Shown piece by piece: positions 49,966 to 57,678 of a DNA stretch of 64,000 bases. Position 1 is the stretch's first letter, and every line of letters begins with the position of its first letter. The position numbers and the translations under genes are program-made. The stretch spans positions 1 to 64,000 of the forward strand of contig DATIDD010000058.1 in the NCBI GenBank assembly GCA_035456465.1, given 5' to 3'. The stretch comes from DATHTC01 sp035456465 (GTDB taxonomy: Bacteria > Actinomycetota > Thermoleophilia > Gaiellales > Gaiellaceae). The notes under the pieces are model-generated. The model worked only from the letters and a program-made list of their open reading frames with translations, was not told where the DNA came from and ran no database searches.

Positions 49966-50937
49966 ATGCGCGACGTGCTGCACGACGATCTGCAGGCCTC
50001 GCCTCCGGAGGTGAGGATCGGCCTCTCGCGCGCAGGCGTCCACGGGATCGAGAAGGCGATCCGCTTCCGGCACCGCGGCGTCGAGCGCCAGATCCACGCC
50101 GAGATCGACTGCGTCGTCGATCTCGACCCGGCGCAGAAGGGCGTCCACATGTCGCGCTTCCCGGAGCTGTTCGAGGAGGCGATCGACGAGGTCGTGATCG
50201 GCGAGGCGCTGCTCGTCGAGGCGCTCGCCGAGCACATCGCACGCCGGATCGTGGGCCGTCAGGACGCCTTGCGAGCCGAGGTGAGCGTGCGCGCGCGGTA
50301 TCCGATCGAGCGGAGAACGCCCGTCACCCGGCTCGCGACGCAGGAGATGGTGACGCTCGTCGGCATCGCCGCGGCGTCGGAGCGCGCGATGCGTCGAATC
50401 GTCGGCGTCGAGGCGACCGGGATCAACGCGTGCCCGTGCGCGCAGGGGCTCGTGCGCGGCCGGGCGGCCGAGCGCCTCGCGGAGGCCGGGTTCGACGACG
50501 ATGCGGTGGCGACGATCCTGCGTCTCGTCCCGCTCGCGACGCACAACCAGCGCGGCCGCGGGACGCTCTACGTCGGCACCGCGGAGCAGCTCAACGCGGA
50601 GGACCTCGTCGGGATCGTCGAGCGGTCGATGAGCTCGCCGATCTACGAGCTGCTGAAGCGCCCCGACGAGCTGTTCGTGGTCGAGCACGCGCACCTGCAG
50701 CCGCGCTTCGTCGAGGACTCGGTGCGGCTGGCGCTCGCCGAGACGCTCGCCCGGTACGCGGAGCTGGACGACCGCGACTTCCTGCTCTCGCGCCAGCTCA
50801 ACTTCGAGACGATCCACAACCACGAGGTCGTGGCCGAGCGGTTCGGCACCGTCGCCGAGCTGCGCGGCGAGCTGGAGAACGGCGGCCACCAGCCCGCGCG
50901 GCACACCGAGCTGCGCGACTGGCTCGCGGGGAGCTGA
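49966..50937 (+). CDS. folE2: GTP cyclohydrolase, MptA/FolE2 family
   Basis: A 323-residue type IB GTP cyclohydrolase, the first step of folate (or pterin) synthesis, in place of FolE. Conserved parts: VRIGLSRAGVHGIEKAI, CVVDLDPAQKGVHMSRF, GINACPCAQ (metal-ligating Cys), PLATHNQRGRGTLYVG, VEHAHLQPRFVEDSVR, and NFETIHNHEVVAE with the catalytic Glu/His. It matches the archaeal MptA-like branch more than FolE2, so either name may be used. A TAGCGT box lies 9 nt before the ATG. Confidence 0.88.
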   Translation: MRDVLHDDLQASPPEVRIGLSRAGVHGIEKAIRFRHRGVERQIHAEIDCVVDLDPAQKGVHMSRFPELFEEAIDEVVIGEALLVEALAEHIARRIVGRQDALRAEVSVRARYPIERRTPVTRLATQEMVTLVGIAAASERAMRRIVGVEATGINACPCAQGLVRGRAAERLAEAGFDDDAVATILRLVPLATHNQRGRGTLYVGTAEQLNAEDLVGIVERSMSSPIYELLKRPDELFVVEHAHLQPRFVEDSVRLALAETLARYAELDDRDFLLSRQLNFETIHNHEVVAERFGTVAELRGELENGGHQPARHTELRDWLAGS

Positions 50938-50960
50938 ACGCGCCAGAGCCGCAACCGCCA

Positions 50961-51030
50961 TGGCCGGGGGCTGGCCCCGGACGTGTCCCACCGGCACCCC
51001 GCCGCCGCGCGAAGGGTCAGGCCCCGGCCA
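50961..51030. repeat. REP pair, head-to-head
   Basis: TGGCCGGGGGCTGGCCCCGG (50961-50980) and, in opposite orientation, GGGTCAGGCCCCGGCC (51014-51029) enclose about 33 bp of GC-rich sequence. Such a pair has the form of a REPIN. It is in the gap 50938-51214 between folE2 and plsY. Confidence 0.7.
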
Positions 51031-51130
51031 GGGCTCGAACGACCCACGCCCGGGGTGAGCATTGGCCGATACACGTCGACGCGCGCAACACAGATGCGTG
51101 GGCGCCAGGGGACAGCCGTGAGCGATCGGG

Positions 51131-51207
51131 CCATGGCCGGGGGCTGGCCCCCGGTCGCATCACGTGTGGCCACGCCCCCGCGGAGGGGCCTGCCCCCGGC
51201 CGCGTCC
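51131..51207. repeat. Second REP pair
   Basis: CATGGCCGGGGGCTGGCCCC (51132-51151) is followed by AGGGGCCTGCCCCCGGCCGC (51184-51203), about 32 bp apart. The left arm is nearly identical to 50960-50978. The rest of the 277-bp gap shows no ORF that I can support. Confidence 0.65.
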
Positions 51208-51214
51208 GAAAGAC

Positions 51215-51832
51215 CTAGCCGCCCGCGCCCGCCGGTGTGCCCCGCCGACGCAGGTTGAAGCGCGGCTCCTGCCCGCGGAGGAGCCGGGCGATGTTCGGCC
51301 GGTGCAGCACCACGACGGCCGCCGCGGCGATCGCGGCGAACACGATCACCGGCCACGGCTCGCCGAGCAGCCACGCGAAGAACGGCATCGCCGACGAGGC
51401 GAGCATCGAGGCGAGCGACGCGTAGCGGAAGACGAGGAAGCTGACGATCCAGATCGCGAGCGCCGTCAACCCGACGAGCGGCGCGAGGGCCAGGAAGACG
51501 CCGCCCGCCGTCGCCACCGTCTTGCCGCCGCGGGTGAAGCCGAGGAACAGCGGCCGCCAGTGCCCCGCCATTGCCGCAGCGCCCGCGAGCACGCCTGCGA
51601 GGTCGTCGACGACGAGCATCGCGACGAACGCCGGCACGAAGCCCTTCGCGACGTCGAGCACGATGATCGGCACGCCGAGCCGCCACCCGTAGGAGCGCCA
51701 GACGTTCGTCGCCCCGATGTTCCCGCTGCCCTTGGTCCGGATGTCCTCCCCCGTCACGAGCCGGACGACCCAGTAGCCGAACGGCATGGAGCCGGCGAGG
51801 TAGCCGGCGAGGACGAGCAGCGCGGTTGTCAC
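51215..51832 (-). CDS. plsY: Glycerol-3-phosphate acyltransferase PlsY
   Basis: A 205-residue membrane acyltransferase that moves acyl from acyl-phosphate to glycerol-3-phosphate, starting phospholipid synthesis. The three conserved loops are visible: AGSMPFGYWV, GSGNIGATNVWRSYG and HWRPLFLGFTRGGKTVAT. It has five hydrophobic helices. GTG start at 51832. Confidence 0.92.
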   Translation of the reverse strand: MTTALLVLAGYLAGSMPFGYWVVRLVTGEDIRTKGSGNIGATNVWRSYGWRLGVPIIVLDVAKGFVPAFVAMLVVDDLAGVLAGAAAMAGHWRPLFLGFTRGGKTVATAGGVFLALAPLVGLTALAIWIVSFLVFRYASLASMLASSAMPFFAWLLGEPWPVIVFAAIAAAAVVVLHRPNIARLLRGQEPRFNLRRRGTPAGAGG

Positions 51833-51853
51833 GGCCTACGGGACGGAGCGGAA

Positions 51854-52017
51854 GGCGGAGCCCGTCACTTCGCCGGAACCGCCGAGCCCGTCACCTCGCC
51901 GGAATCCCGTGCGCCCCGACCCAGCCCCGCCGTGGGTGAACCCGTGGTTCCCCCACGAGCCCCCTCCTTCACGGCGGAGCCCGTCACCTCGCCGGAATCC
52001 CGTACGCCCCGACCCAG
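51854..52017. repeat. Tandem partial copies of the SOD gene 3' end
   Basis: The 3' end of the adjacent SOD gene (GGCGGAGCCCGTCACCTCGC at 51973, running to 52017) is repeated as a 44-bp copy at 51881-51924 with single-base differences and as a 25-bp part-copy at 51854-51878. A hairpin (51931-51957) sits between copies 2 and 3. All lie in the 151-bp gap 51833-51983. Confidence 0.8.
51931..51957. repeat. Dispersed hairpin with AGCCCCCTCCTTC tail
   Basis: A 12-bp stem (51931-51942 with 51946-51957) with one mismatch and loop CGT, followed by CGAGCCCCCTCCTTC. The same arm and tail occur at 48120-48144. It may be a second mobile repeat family or the SOD terminator. Confidence 0.6.
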
Positions 52018-52607
52018 TCGTTCACGACGTCCCAGTCGAGGTTGTCGAGGAACGCCGCGATGTACGACGCGCGGTCGGTCTGGAAGTCGAGGAAGTACGC
52101 GTGCTCGTACACGTCGAGCGCCACGAGCGGCGTCGCGTTCCAGATCGGGAAGGTGTTCTGAGCGTCGCCGACGTAGTTGAAGAGCCGGCCCTCGTCCCAG
52201 TCGTACGCCGTCCACGCCCAGCCGCGGCCGGCCATGCCCGTCGCCTTGAGGTCCTCGCGCCAGGCGTCCACGGAGCCGAAGTCGCGCCGGATCAGGTCGC
52301 CGACGAGGCCGTCCGGGTCACCGCCGCCGCCGCCCAGGTGCTCGAAGTAGATCTCGTGGTTCTTGATCCCGCCGACCGCGAACGACAGCTCGACCTTCAG
52401 GGCGCGCAGCGCCGAGTACACCTGGTTCGCCGCCGAGAGGTCGACGGCGGCGAGCTCGCCGAGGATCTCGTTCCGCTTGTTCACGTACCCCTGGTAGAGC
52501 TTGTAGTGCGCCTCGATCGTGGCGCGGGAGATGCCCTCGAGCTCGAACAGGGCCGGCTTGAGCTCGCGCGGGCTGATCTCCTCGAACTGGTGGACGAGCG
52601 TCGACAC
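51984..52607 (-). CDS. Divergent Fe/Mn superoxide dismutase
   Basis: A 207-residue Fe/Mn SOD-fold protein. The start GTG 52607 is 7 nt after GAGGAGAG; GTG 52613 would leave no spacing. Metal ligands appear kept: His in EAHYKLYQGYVNKRNEI, His in GIKNHEIYFEHLGG, Asp/His in LDVYEHAYFLDFQ. The HYKLYQGYVNK stretch is shorter than and unlike canonical SodA/B (HYGKHH). It belongs to a variant subgroup also known in other bacteria. Activity and metal are unproven. A canonical SOD is encoded at 59.6 kb. Confidence 0.8.
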   Translation of the reverse strand: MSTLVHQFEEISPRELKPALFELEGISRATIEAHYKLYQGYVNKRNEILGELAAVDLSAANQVYSALRALKVELSFAVGGIKNHEIYFEHLGGGGGDPDGLVGDLIRRDFGSVDAWREDLKATGMAGRGWAWTAYDWDEGRLFNYVGDAQNTFPIWNATPLVALDVYEHAYFLDFQTDRASYIAAFLDNLDWDVVNDWVGAYGIPAR

Positions 52608-52670
52608 GGGCACTCTCTCCTCGTGGTTGGGCGTCCGGGCGGACGGGAGCATACCGCCCCGTCCCGGCGC

Positions 52671-53525
52671 CTAGCGGCGGACGGTCTGCGTGCCGCTCCA
52701 GGACTCGAGGTACCCGGCGCCTGCCTGGTTGATCGTGATGAACACGCGGTACGCGCCGGGCGTCCGCGGAATCCGGAAGAGCTTCCCGGAGCGCTGGCCG
52801 AGCGTGTAGCGGCGGATGCTGAGCCACTGGCCGAAGCGCGTCCGCCGCTGGAGGTAGACCCAGTGCCCGGCGTACGAGCGGTCGGCGGCCACCCGCGTGA
52901 GGAACCATCCGCGGCGGCCCCGCTGGAGGGTCACGCGCGGCCGCACCTGCACGGTCACGGGCTGGCTCGTCGCCGTCTTGTACCGGGCGGTGTAGCTCGT
53001 GAGGATCGTGGGATGGAGCTGCGCCTCGAAGGCGCCGTTCGCGACCGTCTGCACGACCGCGAGCTGCACGGGCGACGCCACGCCCCAGGGCTGGCCGAAG
53101 ACCGTCACGGTCTCGCCGGCGAGGCCGCTGTTGACCGTGCCCTGGAGCTTGATCTCTCCCAGCCCGTACGTGAGGATCGGCACGTTCACGCCGAGCGAGA
53201 CCGCGGGCGGCAGTCCGCGGACGACGATCGTCCCGCGCTCCGCCGGCTCCAGCGCGTCGCGGTAGCGGTACTGGCCCGACGCGCGGAACGTGAACGTGAA
53301 CCGCTGGCCGGGACGGAGCGTCGGCGAGGCGAACGCGCCGGTGTCCGAGACGACCTGGTGGTTGACCGTGTCGGCGTTGACCCAAGTGACCGAGTCCGTC
53401 GCAACGATCGTCACCCGCGCGGGCAGGAACCCCGAGCGCACGATGGTGACCGTCCTCGTCTCGGCGGCCGCCGTCCCCGGCAGGACGAGTGCGGCGGCGA
53501 GCAGGGCGGGCAGCAGCGCGCGCAT
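52671..53525 (-). CDS. Secreted protein with degenerate cupredoxin domain
   Basis: 284 residues. Signal peptide LLPALLAAALVLPGTAAA, then a cupredoxin-like domain (~22-105: VTIVATDSVTWVNADTVNHQVV and GQYRYRDALEPAERGTIVV). One His of the copper site (NHQVV) is present, but the usual Cys-x-x-His-x-x-x-Met end reads YRYRDALEP, so copper binding is probably lost. The rest is beta-rich with an Ig-like layout and Arg/Gln strands (RGRRGWFLTRVAADRSYAGH). Its role is unknown; probably extracellular. Confidence 0.75.
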   Translation of the reverse strand: MRALLPALLAAALVLPGTAAAETRTVTIVRSGFLPARVTIVATDSVTWVNADTVNHQVVSDTGAFASPTLRPGQRFTFTFRASGQYRYRDALEPAERGTIVVRGLPPAVSLGVNVPILTYGLGEIKLQGTVNSGLAGETVTVFGQPWGVASPVQLAVVQTVANGAFEAQLHPTILTSYTARYKTATSQPVTVQVRPRVTLQRGRRGWFLTRVAADRSYAGHWVYLQRRTRFGQWLSIRRYTLGQRSGKLFRIPRTPGAYRVFITINQAGAGYLESWSGTQTVRR

Positions 53526-53619
53526 CGTGCGCAGGTTCTACCCGCCGCGGCGGCGGGCAACTCGGTCGCACGTGTCGTTTTACGCGCTCCTTGCAAAGAG
53601 CGGGTGCTATAGGTGACGC

Positions 53620-54279
53620 GTGCGCGCGCTCGTCACCGGGGGCACCGGCCGGATCGGCGCGGCCGTGGCGGCGCGCCTGCGGGACGAGGGAGCGCGCGTG
53701 GTGGCGGCGGGACGCGCGGCCGGCGACCTCTCGACCACGGCGGGCGCGCAGTCGTTGGTCGCGGACGCGGCGAGCGAGCTGGGTGGCCTCGACCTCGTGG
53801 TGCACGCGGCCGCCGAAGGGTTCGCGCCGCGGCCCGTTGAGGACGTGCGCGAGGCGGACTGGGACGCGGCGATGGGCGCGACCGCGAAGGGCGCCTTCTT
53901 CGTGGCGCAGGCGGCGGCGCCGCACCTGCGGGAGTCCCGGGGCTGCCTGGTGATGGTCGAGGACGTCGCCGCCTACCAGGCGTGGCCGCTGTTCGCGCCG
54001 CACTGCGCGGCGAAGGCGGCGGAGGCGATGCTGACGCGCGTCCTCGCACGCGCGCTCGCGCCCGAGGTGCGGGTCTGCGGCGTGGCGCCGGGGCCGGTGG
54101 GGGTCGAGCCCGAGCAGGAGGAGCGTCGCGCGGCGGAGACGCTGCTCGGACGCGTCGGCTCGCCCGACGACGTCGCCGACGCCGTCCTCTTCCTCGCGCG
54201 GGCGCCGTTCGTCACCGGGACGAGCCTCGTCGTCGACGGCGGCCGACTCCTGCAAACCGGGCGGGCCGGTGGAACGTAG
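53620..54279 (+). CDS. Short-chain dehydrogenase/reductase
   Basis: A 219-residue SDR. It has the cofactor motif ALVTGGTGRIGAAVA, VVHAAAEG (NNAG-like), catalytic Ser/Asp region LVMVEDVAAYQAWPLFAPHCAAKAAEA with K in AAKAAE, and VTGTSLVVDGGRLL at the end. The usual YxxxK reads HCAAK, so the Tyr is replaced by His and activity may differ. TATAGG (53608-53613) lies 6 nt before GTG 53620. Its 3' end overlaps the next sigma frame. Confidence 0.78.
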   Translation: MRALVTGGTGRIGAAVAARLRDEGARVVAAGRAAGDLSTTAGAQSLVADAASELGGLDLVVHAAAEGFAPRPVEDVREADWDAAMGATAKGAFFVAQAAAPHLRESRGCLVMVEDVAAYQAWPLFAPHCAAKAAEAMLTRVLARALAPEVRVCGVAPGPVGVEPEQEERRAAETLLGRVGSPDDVADAVLFLARAPFVTGTSLVVDGGRLLQTGRAGGT

Positions 54280-54886
54280 GGACGTGGAGAAGATGGAGCT
54301 CGCGCTCGATCGGCCCACGCTGGCGCGGGCGGAGCCTGCGGCGGCACCCGGCCGGTCGGACGGGGACCTCATCCGCAGGATCGCCGCGCGAGATCGCGAC
54401 GCCTTCGACGAGCTGTACGCGCGCTACGCCCGGCCGGTGCTCGGTCTCGCGTTGCGGCGGCTCGGCGACCGCGACCGCGCCGAGGAGGCCGTGCAGGAGA
54501 CCTTCACGGCGATCTGGCGGTCGGCGCGGAGCTACCGGTCCGACCGCGGCCCGGGCGGCCCGTGGATCTACGCGGTGGCGCGCAACGCGATCGTCGACCG
54601 CTTCCGCAGCCGCGGCGAGCCGGTCGCCGAGGCGCCCGACACCCCGGACGACGCCCGCGGGCCCGCCGAGCACGCCGAGGCCGCCGACGTGGCCTGGCGC
54701 GTCCACCGCGCGCTCGCAGCGCTGCCGCCGAACGAGCGGACGGTGCTCGAGCTGGCGTACTGGAGCGGTCTGTCGCAGAGCGAGGTCGCCGCCTACCTCG
54801 ACATCCCGCTGGGGACGGTCAAGACGCGCACGCGTGCGGCGCTCGCACGGCTCGCGTCGATCCTGGAGCAGGAGGACCTGCGGTGA
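54269..54886 (+). CDS. ECF sigma factor
   Basis: A sigma-70 family ECF factor of up to 205 residues. Region 2 is RDRDAFDELYARYARPVLGLALRRLGDRDRAEEAVQETFTAIW; region 4 is LPPNERTVLELAYWSGLSQSEVAAYLDIPLGTVKTRTRAAL. The N-terminus may be shorter (GTG 54284 or ATG 54293), because the GTG at 54269 lies inside the SDR gene. It is followed, with a 4 bp GTGA overlap, by an anti-sigma factor gene. Confidence 0.85.
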   Translation: MERRDVEKMELALDRPTLARAEPAAAPGRSDGDLIRRIAARDRDAFDELYARYARPVLGLALRRLGDRDRAEEAVQETFTAIWRSARSYRSDRGPGGPWIYAVARNAIVDRFRSRGEPVAEAPDTPDDARGPAEHAEAADVAWRVHRALAALPPNERTVLELAYWSGLSQSEVAAYLDIPLGTVKTRTRAALARLASILEQEDLR

Positions 54887-55479
54887 GCGGACCGGACTTC
54901 GACGCGCTGGTGGAGGACGTGGGCGGCGAGCAGCGCGACCGGCTGCGGGAGGTGCACGAGCTCCTGCTCGCGGCGGGGCCGCCGCCCGAGCTGCCGCCGT
55001 CGCTCGAGCACGCGCCGGGCTCGGCGCCGAGGCCGGCCGTCCGGCTGATGCCCCGCCGCCGATTGGGCGCCGCGCTCGTGCTCGCCGCGGCCCTCGCGCT
55101 CGCGGCCTTCGGCAGCGGCTACCTCGTCGCCGCCCGCTCCGGGCCGGACGCCGGCTTCCACGAGGACTTCGCGCTCTCGATGCGCGGGACCGGCGCGGCC
55201 CCCGAAGCCGCGGCGTCGCTGCTCGTCGGCGAGATCGACTCGGCGGGCAACTGGCCGATGGAGATGACGGTGCACGGGCTCCCGGAGCTGCCCTCCGGGC
55301 AGCGGTACGAGCTGCTGCTGACGAGGGGCGGCCGCCCGGCGGCGTCCTGCGGGACGTTCGTCGTCCACGGCACGACCGTCGTCTTCCTCAACGCCCCGTA
55401 CCGGCTGCGGCGCTACGACGGCTGGGTCGTGACCCGCGAGGGCGACGACCGCGCGCTGCTGCGCACCGACGAGATCTAG
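54883..55479 (+). CDS. RskA-type anti-sigma factor
   Basis: A 198-residue protein: short cytoplasmic N-terminal region (~50 residues, no HxxxCxxC zinc motif), one TM helix (GAALVLAAALALAAFGSGYLV), and an extracytoplasmic RskA C-terminal domain (MEMTVHGLPELPSGQRYELLL and VVHGTTVVFLNAP). It would hold the co-transcribed ECF factor at the membrane until regulated proteolysis releases it. Confidence 0.82.
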   Translation: MSGPDFDALVEDVGGEQRDRLREVHELLLAAGPPPELPPSLEHAPGSAPRPAVRLMPRRRLGAALVLAAALALAAFGSGYLVAARSGPDAGFHEDFALSMRGTGAAPEAAASLLVGEIDSAGNWPMEMTVHGLPELPSGQRYELLLTRGGRPAASCGTFVVHGTTVVFLNAPYRLRRYDGWVVTREGDDRALLRTDEI

Positions 55480-55508
55480 CCCGCGCGGCCGCCCGCCGCG
55501 CGAATCGC

Positions 55509-56216
55509 CTACGGCGCCGTGCGGTTGTTCGCCACGAAGGCCGCGTGCGTGATCGGCATCCGCTCTTCGAGGAAGCGCTCGACGGCGTCGGCGTAGCGCC
55601 GGATCTCGCGCTGCGCGGTCTCCGCCGCCCGGAGCGAGACGAAGTTCATCAGCGATCGCGCGTTGACCGTCCAGTAGAACTCCGTGTAGGCGCCGACCGG
55701 GAGCACCACCCGCGCGATCTCACGCGCCACTCCCTCCTCCACCAGCCGCTCGTACGTCGCGTACGCGTGGTCGTAGACGGCGCGAAGCTCGTCGCGCGTC
55801 CGCTCCGCGAGCTCGTCGTCGACGGGGTCGAACGTGTAGGCGCCGGGCTTGCCGAGCTGCGTGCGCACGTCCGCGGGATCGGGGACGTAGAAGTCGTCGG
55901 TGGCGCGCGCGTAGCGCATCGAGAACTCGTTGAACGAGCCGACGCGGTGCCGGAACCACTCGCGCGCGACGAAGATCGGGCACCGGACGTGGAACCGGAA
56001 GGCGTTGTGCTCGAACGGGGTGCCGTGGCGGTCGCGCATCAGGAAACGGATGAGGCCGGCGTCGGAGTCGTCCATCTCCTCCTTCCGCCGGGCGAAGCTG
56101 ACCCGGGCGGCGTTCACCACCGAGAGGTCCGTCGCCATCGCGTCGTCGAGGCGGACGAAGCCGTGGTCGAGGACGGGGATCGTGTTCTCGGGTATCACTG
56201 GCGCGGTGGCGACCAC
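55509..56216 (-). CDS. thyX: Flavin-dependent thymidylate synthase ThyX
   Basis: A 235-residue ThyX that methylates dUMP with methylenetetrahydrofolate, FAD and NADPH. The signature RHRVGSFNEFSMRYARA is complete. FEHNAFRFHVRCPIFVAREWFRHR and NARSLMNFVSLR (Arg and Asn of the dUMP site) are present. The GTG at 56216 is supported by a TAGCCT box 7 nt upstream. Its first codons overlap the divergent DUF72 start by 11 bp. With folE2 it supports a folate-dependent thymidylate route without ThyA. Confidence 0.94.
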   Translation of the reverse strand: MVATAPVIPENTIPVLDHGFVRLDDAMATDLSVVNAARVSFARRKEEMDDSDAGLIRFLMRDRHGTPFEHNAFRFHVRCPIFVAREWFRHRVGSFNEFSMRYARATDDFYVPDPADVRTQLGKPGAYTFDPVDDELAERTRDELRAVYDHAYATYERLVEEGVAREIARVVLPVGAYTEFYWTVNARSLMNFVSLRAAETAQREIRRYADAVERFLEERMPITHAAFVANNRTAP

Positions 56217-56874
56217 GGACGCGAGGCTAGACCCACGGGCGGACGGTACCGCGCACGTCGGGACGTCCGGGTTCTCGTACCCGAGCTGGCGCGGCGGCTT
56301 CTACCCCGCGGGAGCGCGTCAGGAGGACTTCCTCCGCCTGTACGCGGAGCGGCTGCCGTCCGTCGAGCTGAACGTCACCGGCTACCGGCTGCCGTCCGAG
56401 GAGTCGTTCGCACGCTGGCGTGCGGCGGTTCCCGGCGGGTTCACGTTCGCGGTGAAGCTGCCGGCGCGCGCGCTGCGGGCGCTCGGGACGTTCGAGGAGC
56501 GCGCGGCGATCCTGGGGGAGGCGCTCGGTGTGATCAGGGTCGTCCTCGAGCAGCCGCGCGACGACGGGACGCTGGCGCTCCTGCTCGGCTCGCTCGACCC
56601 CGGCGTCCGCGTCGCGCTCGACCTCCGGCATCCCTCGTGGGACGAGGTCGACCTGGCCGGAACCGTGCGCGTCGGCGACTGGGACGCCGACGCGCCGTTC
56701 CGCTACGTCCGCTTCCGCGACCCGCCCTACGGCGACGAGGAGCTCGAGGCGGCCGCCGCGCGGATGCGGCCGCTGCTCGCGGCGGGCGTGGACGTCTTCG
56801 CGTACTTCCGCCACGAGGACGAACCCACGGCGCCGGCCTACGCCGAGCGCCTGCTCGCGCTGCTCGCTCCGTAG
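56206..56874 (+). CDS. DUF72 family protein
   Basis: A 222-residue protein of the DUF72/YecE TIM-barrel family. It starts with the typical HVGTSGFSYPSWRGGFYP, then LPSVELNVTGYRLPSEESFARW, GGFTFAVKLP and RVALDLRHPSWD, and ends in FAYFRHEDEPTAPAYAERL. The GTG start overlaps the divergent thyX start. A longer upstream frame is antisense to thyX. The biochemical function of the family is not settled. Confidence 0.85.
   Translation: MATTDARLDPRADGTAHVGTSGFSYPSWRGGFYPAGARQEDFLRLYAERLPSVELNVTGYRLPSEESFARWRAAVPGGFTFAVKLPARALRALGTFEERAAILGEALGVIRVVLEQPRDDGTLALLLGSLDPGVRVALDLRHPSWDEVDLAGTVRVGDWDADAPFRYVRFRDPPYGDEELEAAAARMRPLLAAGVDVFAYFRHEDEPTAPAYAERLLALLAP
56224..56229 (-). promoter_or_regulatory. Leaderless -10 box TAGCCT for thyX
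   Basis: Minus-strand TAGCCT ends 7 nt before GTG 56216 of thyX, supporting that start over GTG 56198. It lies inside the first codons of the divergent DUF72 gene. Confidence 0.5.
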
Positions 56875-56894
56875 GTCGGCGCCCACGGACACGA

Positions 56895-56919
56895 CGAGGG
56901 GCCCTCGCGGGGCCCCTCG
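56895..56919. terminator. Bidirectional hairpin terminator
   Basis: CGAGGGGCCC (56895-56904), loop TCGCG, GGGCCCCTCG (56910-56919): a perfect 10-bp stem. It lies in the 69 bp between the convergent DUF72 and Ala/Lys-rich genes and could end both transcripts. Its GAGGGGCC arm resembles the terminator at 35501. Confidence 0.72.
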
Positions 56920-56943
56920 CACGAACGCCGGATGCGGTCGCCG

Positions 56944-57618
56944 CTACGGGCGGCCGTTCCCCTTGCCGTTGCCGTTGTTGCCCTTGCCGTTGTTGCCCTT
57001 GTCCGAGCCGTTGCCCTTGCCGTTGCCGTTGTTGCCCTTGTCGGAGCCCGACGGAGTCGCGGGGGCCGGCGACTGGGCCTTGCTGCCGCCCTTGGCCTTC
57101 CCCTTCCCCTTGGCCTTCTGCTTGGCAGCGTCGGCCTTCGCCTTCGCCTTCGCCTCGGCCTTCGCCTTGGCGGCCTTCTCGGCCTTGACCTTCTCGGCCT
57201 TCGCGGCAGCGGCCTTCGCGGCCTTGGCCTTCGCGGCCTTGGCCTTCGCGGCCTTGGCCTTCGCGGCCTTCGCCTCGGCCTTCGCCTTGGCCTTCGCGGC
57301 CTTCGCTTCGGCCTTCGCCTCGGCCTTGGCCTTCGCCTTCGCGGCCACCGCGGCGCAGGTGCCGACCTTGTCGCCGTGCGCCAGGTGCGCTGCCACGGCC
57401 GGCGCGCCGACCCTGATCGTCACCGTCTTGCCGTGCGGCCCGGCCTTGTGGCAGAGGGTGACCTTCGTCTGGCCGCCGTACTGGTACTGGGCGGCGGTGA
57501 TCGCCGTCCTCGCGAAGCCGACACCGCCCAGCGCGCCGAAGGTGACGAGCATCGTGGCGGCGACGACGGCCGCGAACAGCGCGCGCTGCGCTTTCGAGGA
57601 GATCGTCGTACGGTGCAT
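56944..57618 (-). CDS. Exported protein with Ala/Lys histone-like repeat and Gly/Asn/Lys tail
   Basis: 224 residues. Signal peptide-like AQRALFAAVVAATMLVTFGALGG, then a short conserved module VTLCHKAGPHGKTVTIRVG followed by HLAHGDKVGTC (two Cys, two His). The next ~95 residues are almost only Ala, Lys and some Glu (AKAKAEAKAEAKAAKAKAK), then KGKGKAKGGS and a tail of GNNGNGKGN repeats. The start ATG 57618 was chosen. Low-complexity, very basic, possibly wall- or DNA-binding outside the cell. The LCHK/AHGD module is known in other secreted bacterial proteins. Confidence 0.75.
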   Translation of the reverse strand: MHRTTISSKAQRALFAAVVAATMLVTFGALGGVGFARTAITAAQYQYGGQTKVTLCHKAGPHGKTVTIRVGAPAVAAHLAHGDKVGTCAAVAAKAKAKAEAKAEAKAAKAKAKAEAKAAKAKAAKAKAAKAKAAKAAAAKAEKVKAEKAAKAKAEAKAKAKADAAKQKAKGKGKAKGGSKAQSPAPATPSGSDKGNNGNGKGNGSDKGNNGKGNNGNGKGNGRP

Positions 57619-57678
57619 TGGCCCCTTTCCGGGTTCGCTGTCGGAGTGTTGCCCTACGACCATGTGGACGCCGTTTCG

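Noticed and set aside
51854..52017. Direct repeats as target-site duplication of an insertion sequence
   Set aside because: The copies are about 45 bp, more than usual for a target duplication, are unequal, and no transposase lies between them.
53574..53605. GCGCTC-CTTGCAAA-GAGCG as an operator or tRNA fragment
   Set aside because: The stem is short and no tRNA cloverleaf can be drawn in the 94-bp gap; kept only as a weak inverted repeat.
57120..57350. Tandem repeat of GGCCTTCGC in the 57.2 kb gene as a DNA repeat element
   Set aside because: It is the coding sequence for the Ala/Lys-rich tract, in frame throughout, with the protein otherwise intact.
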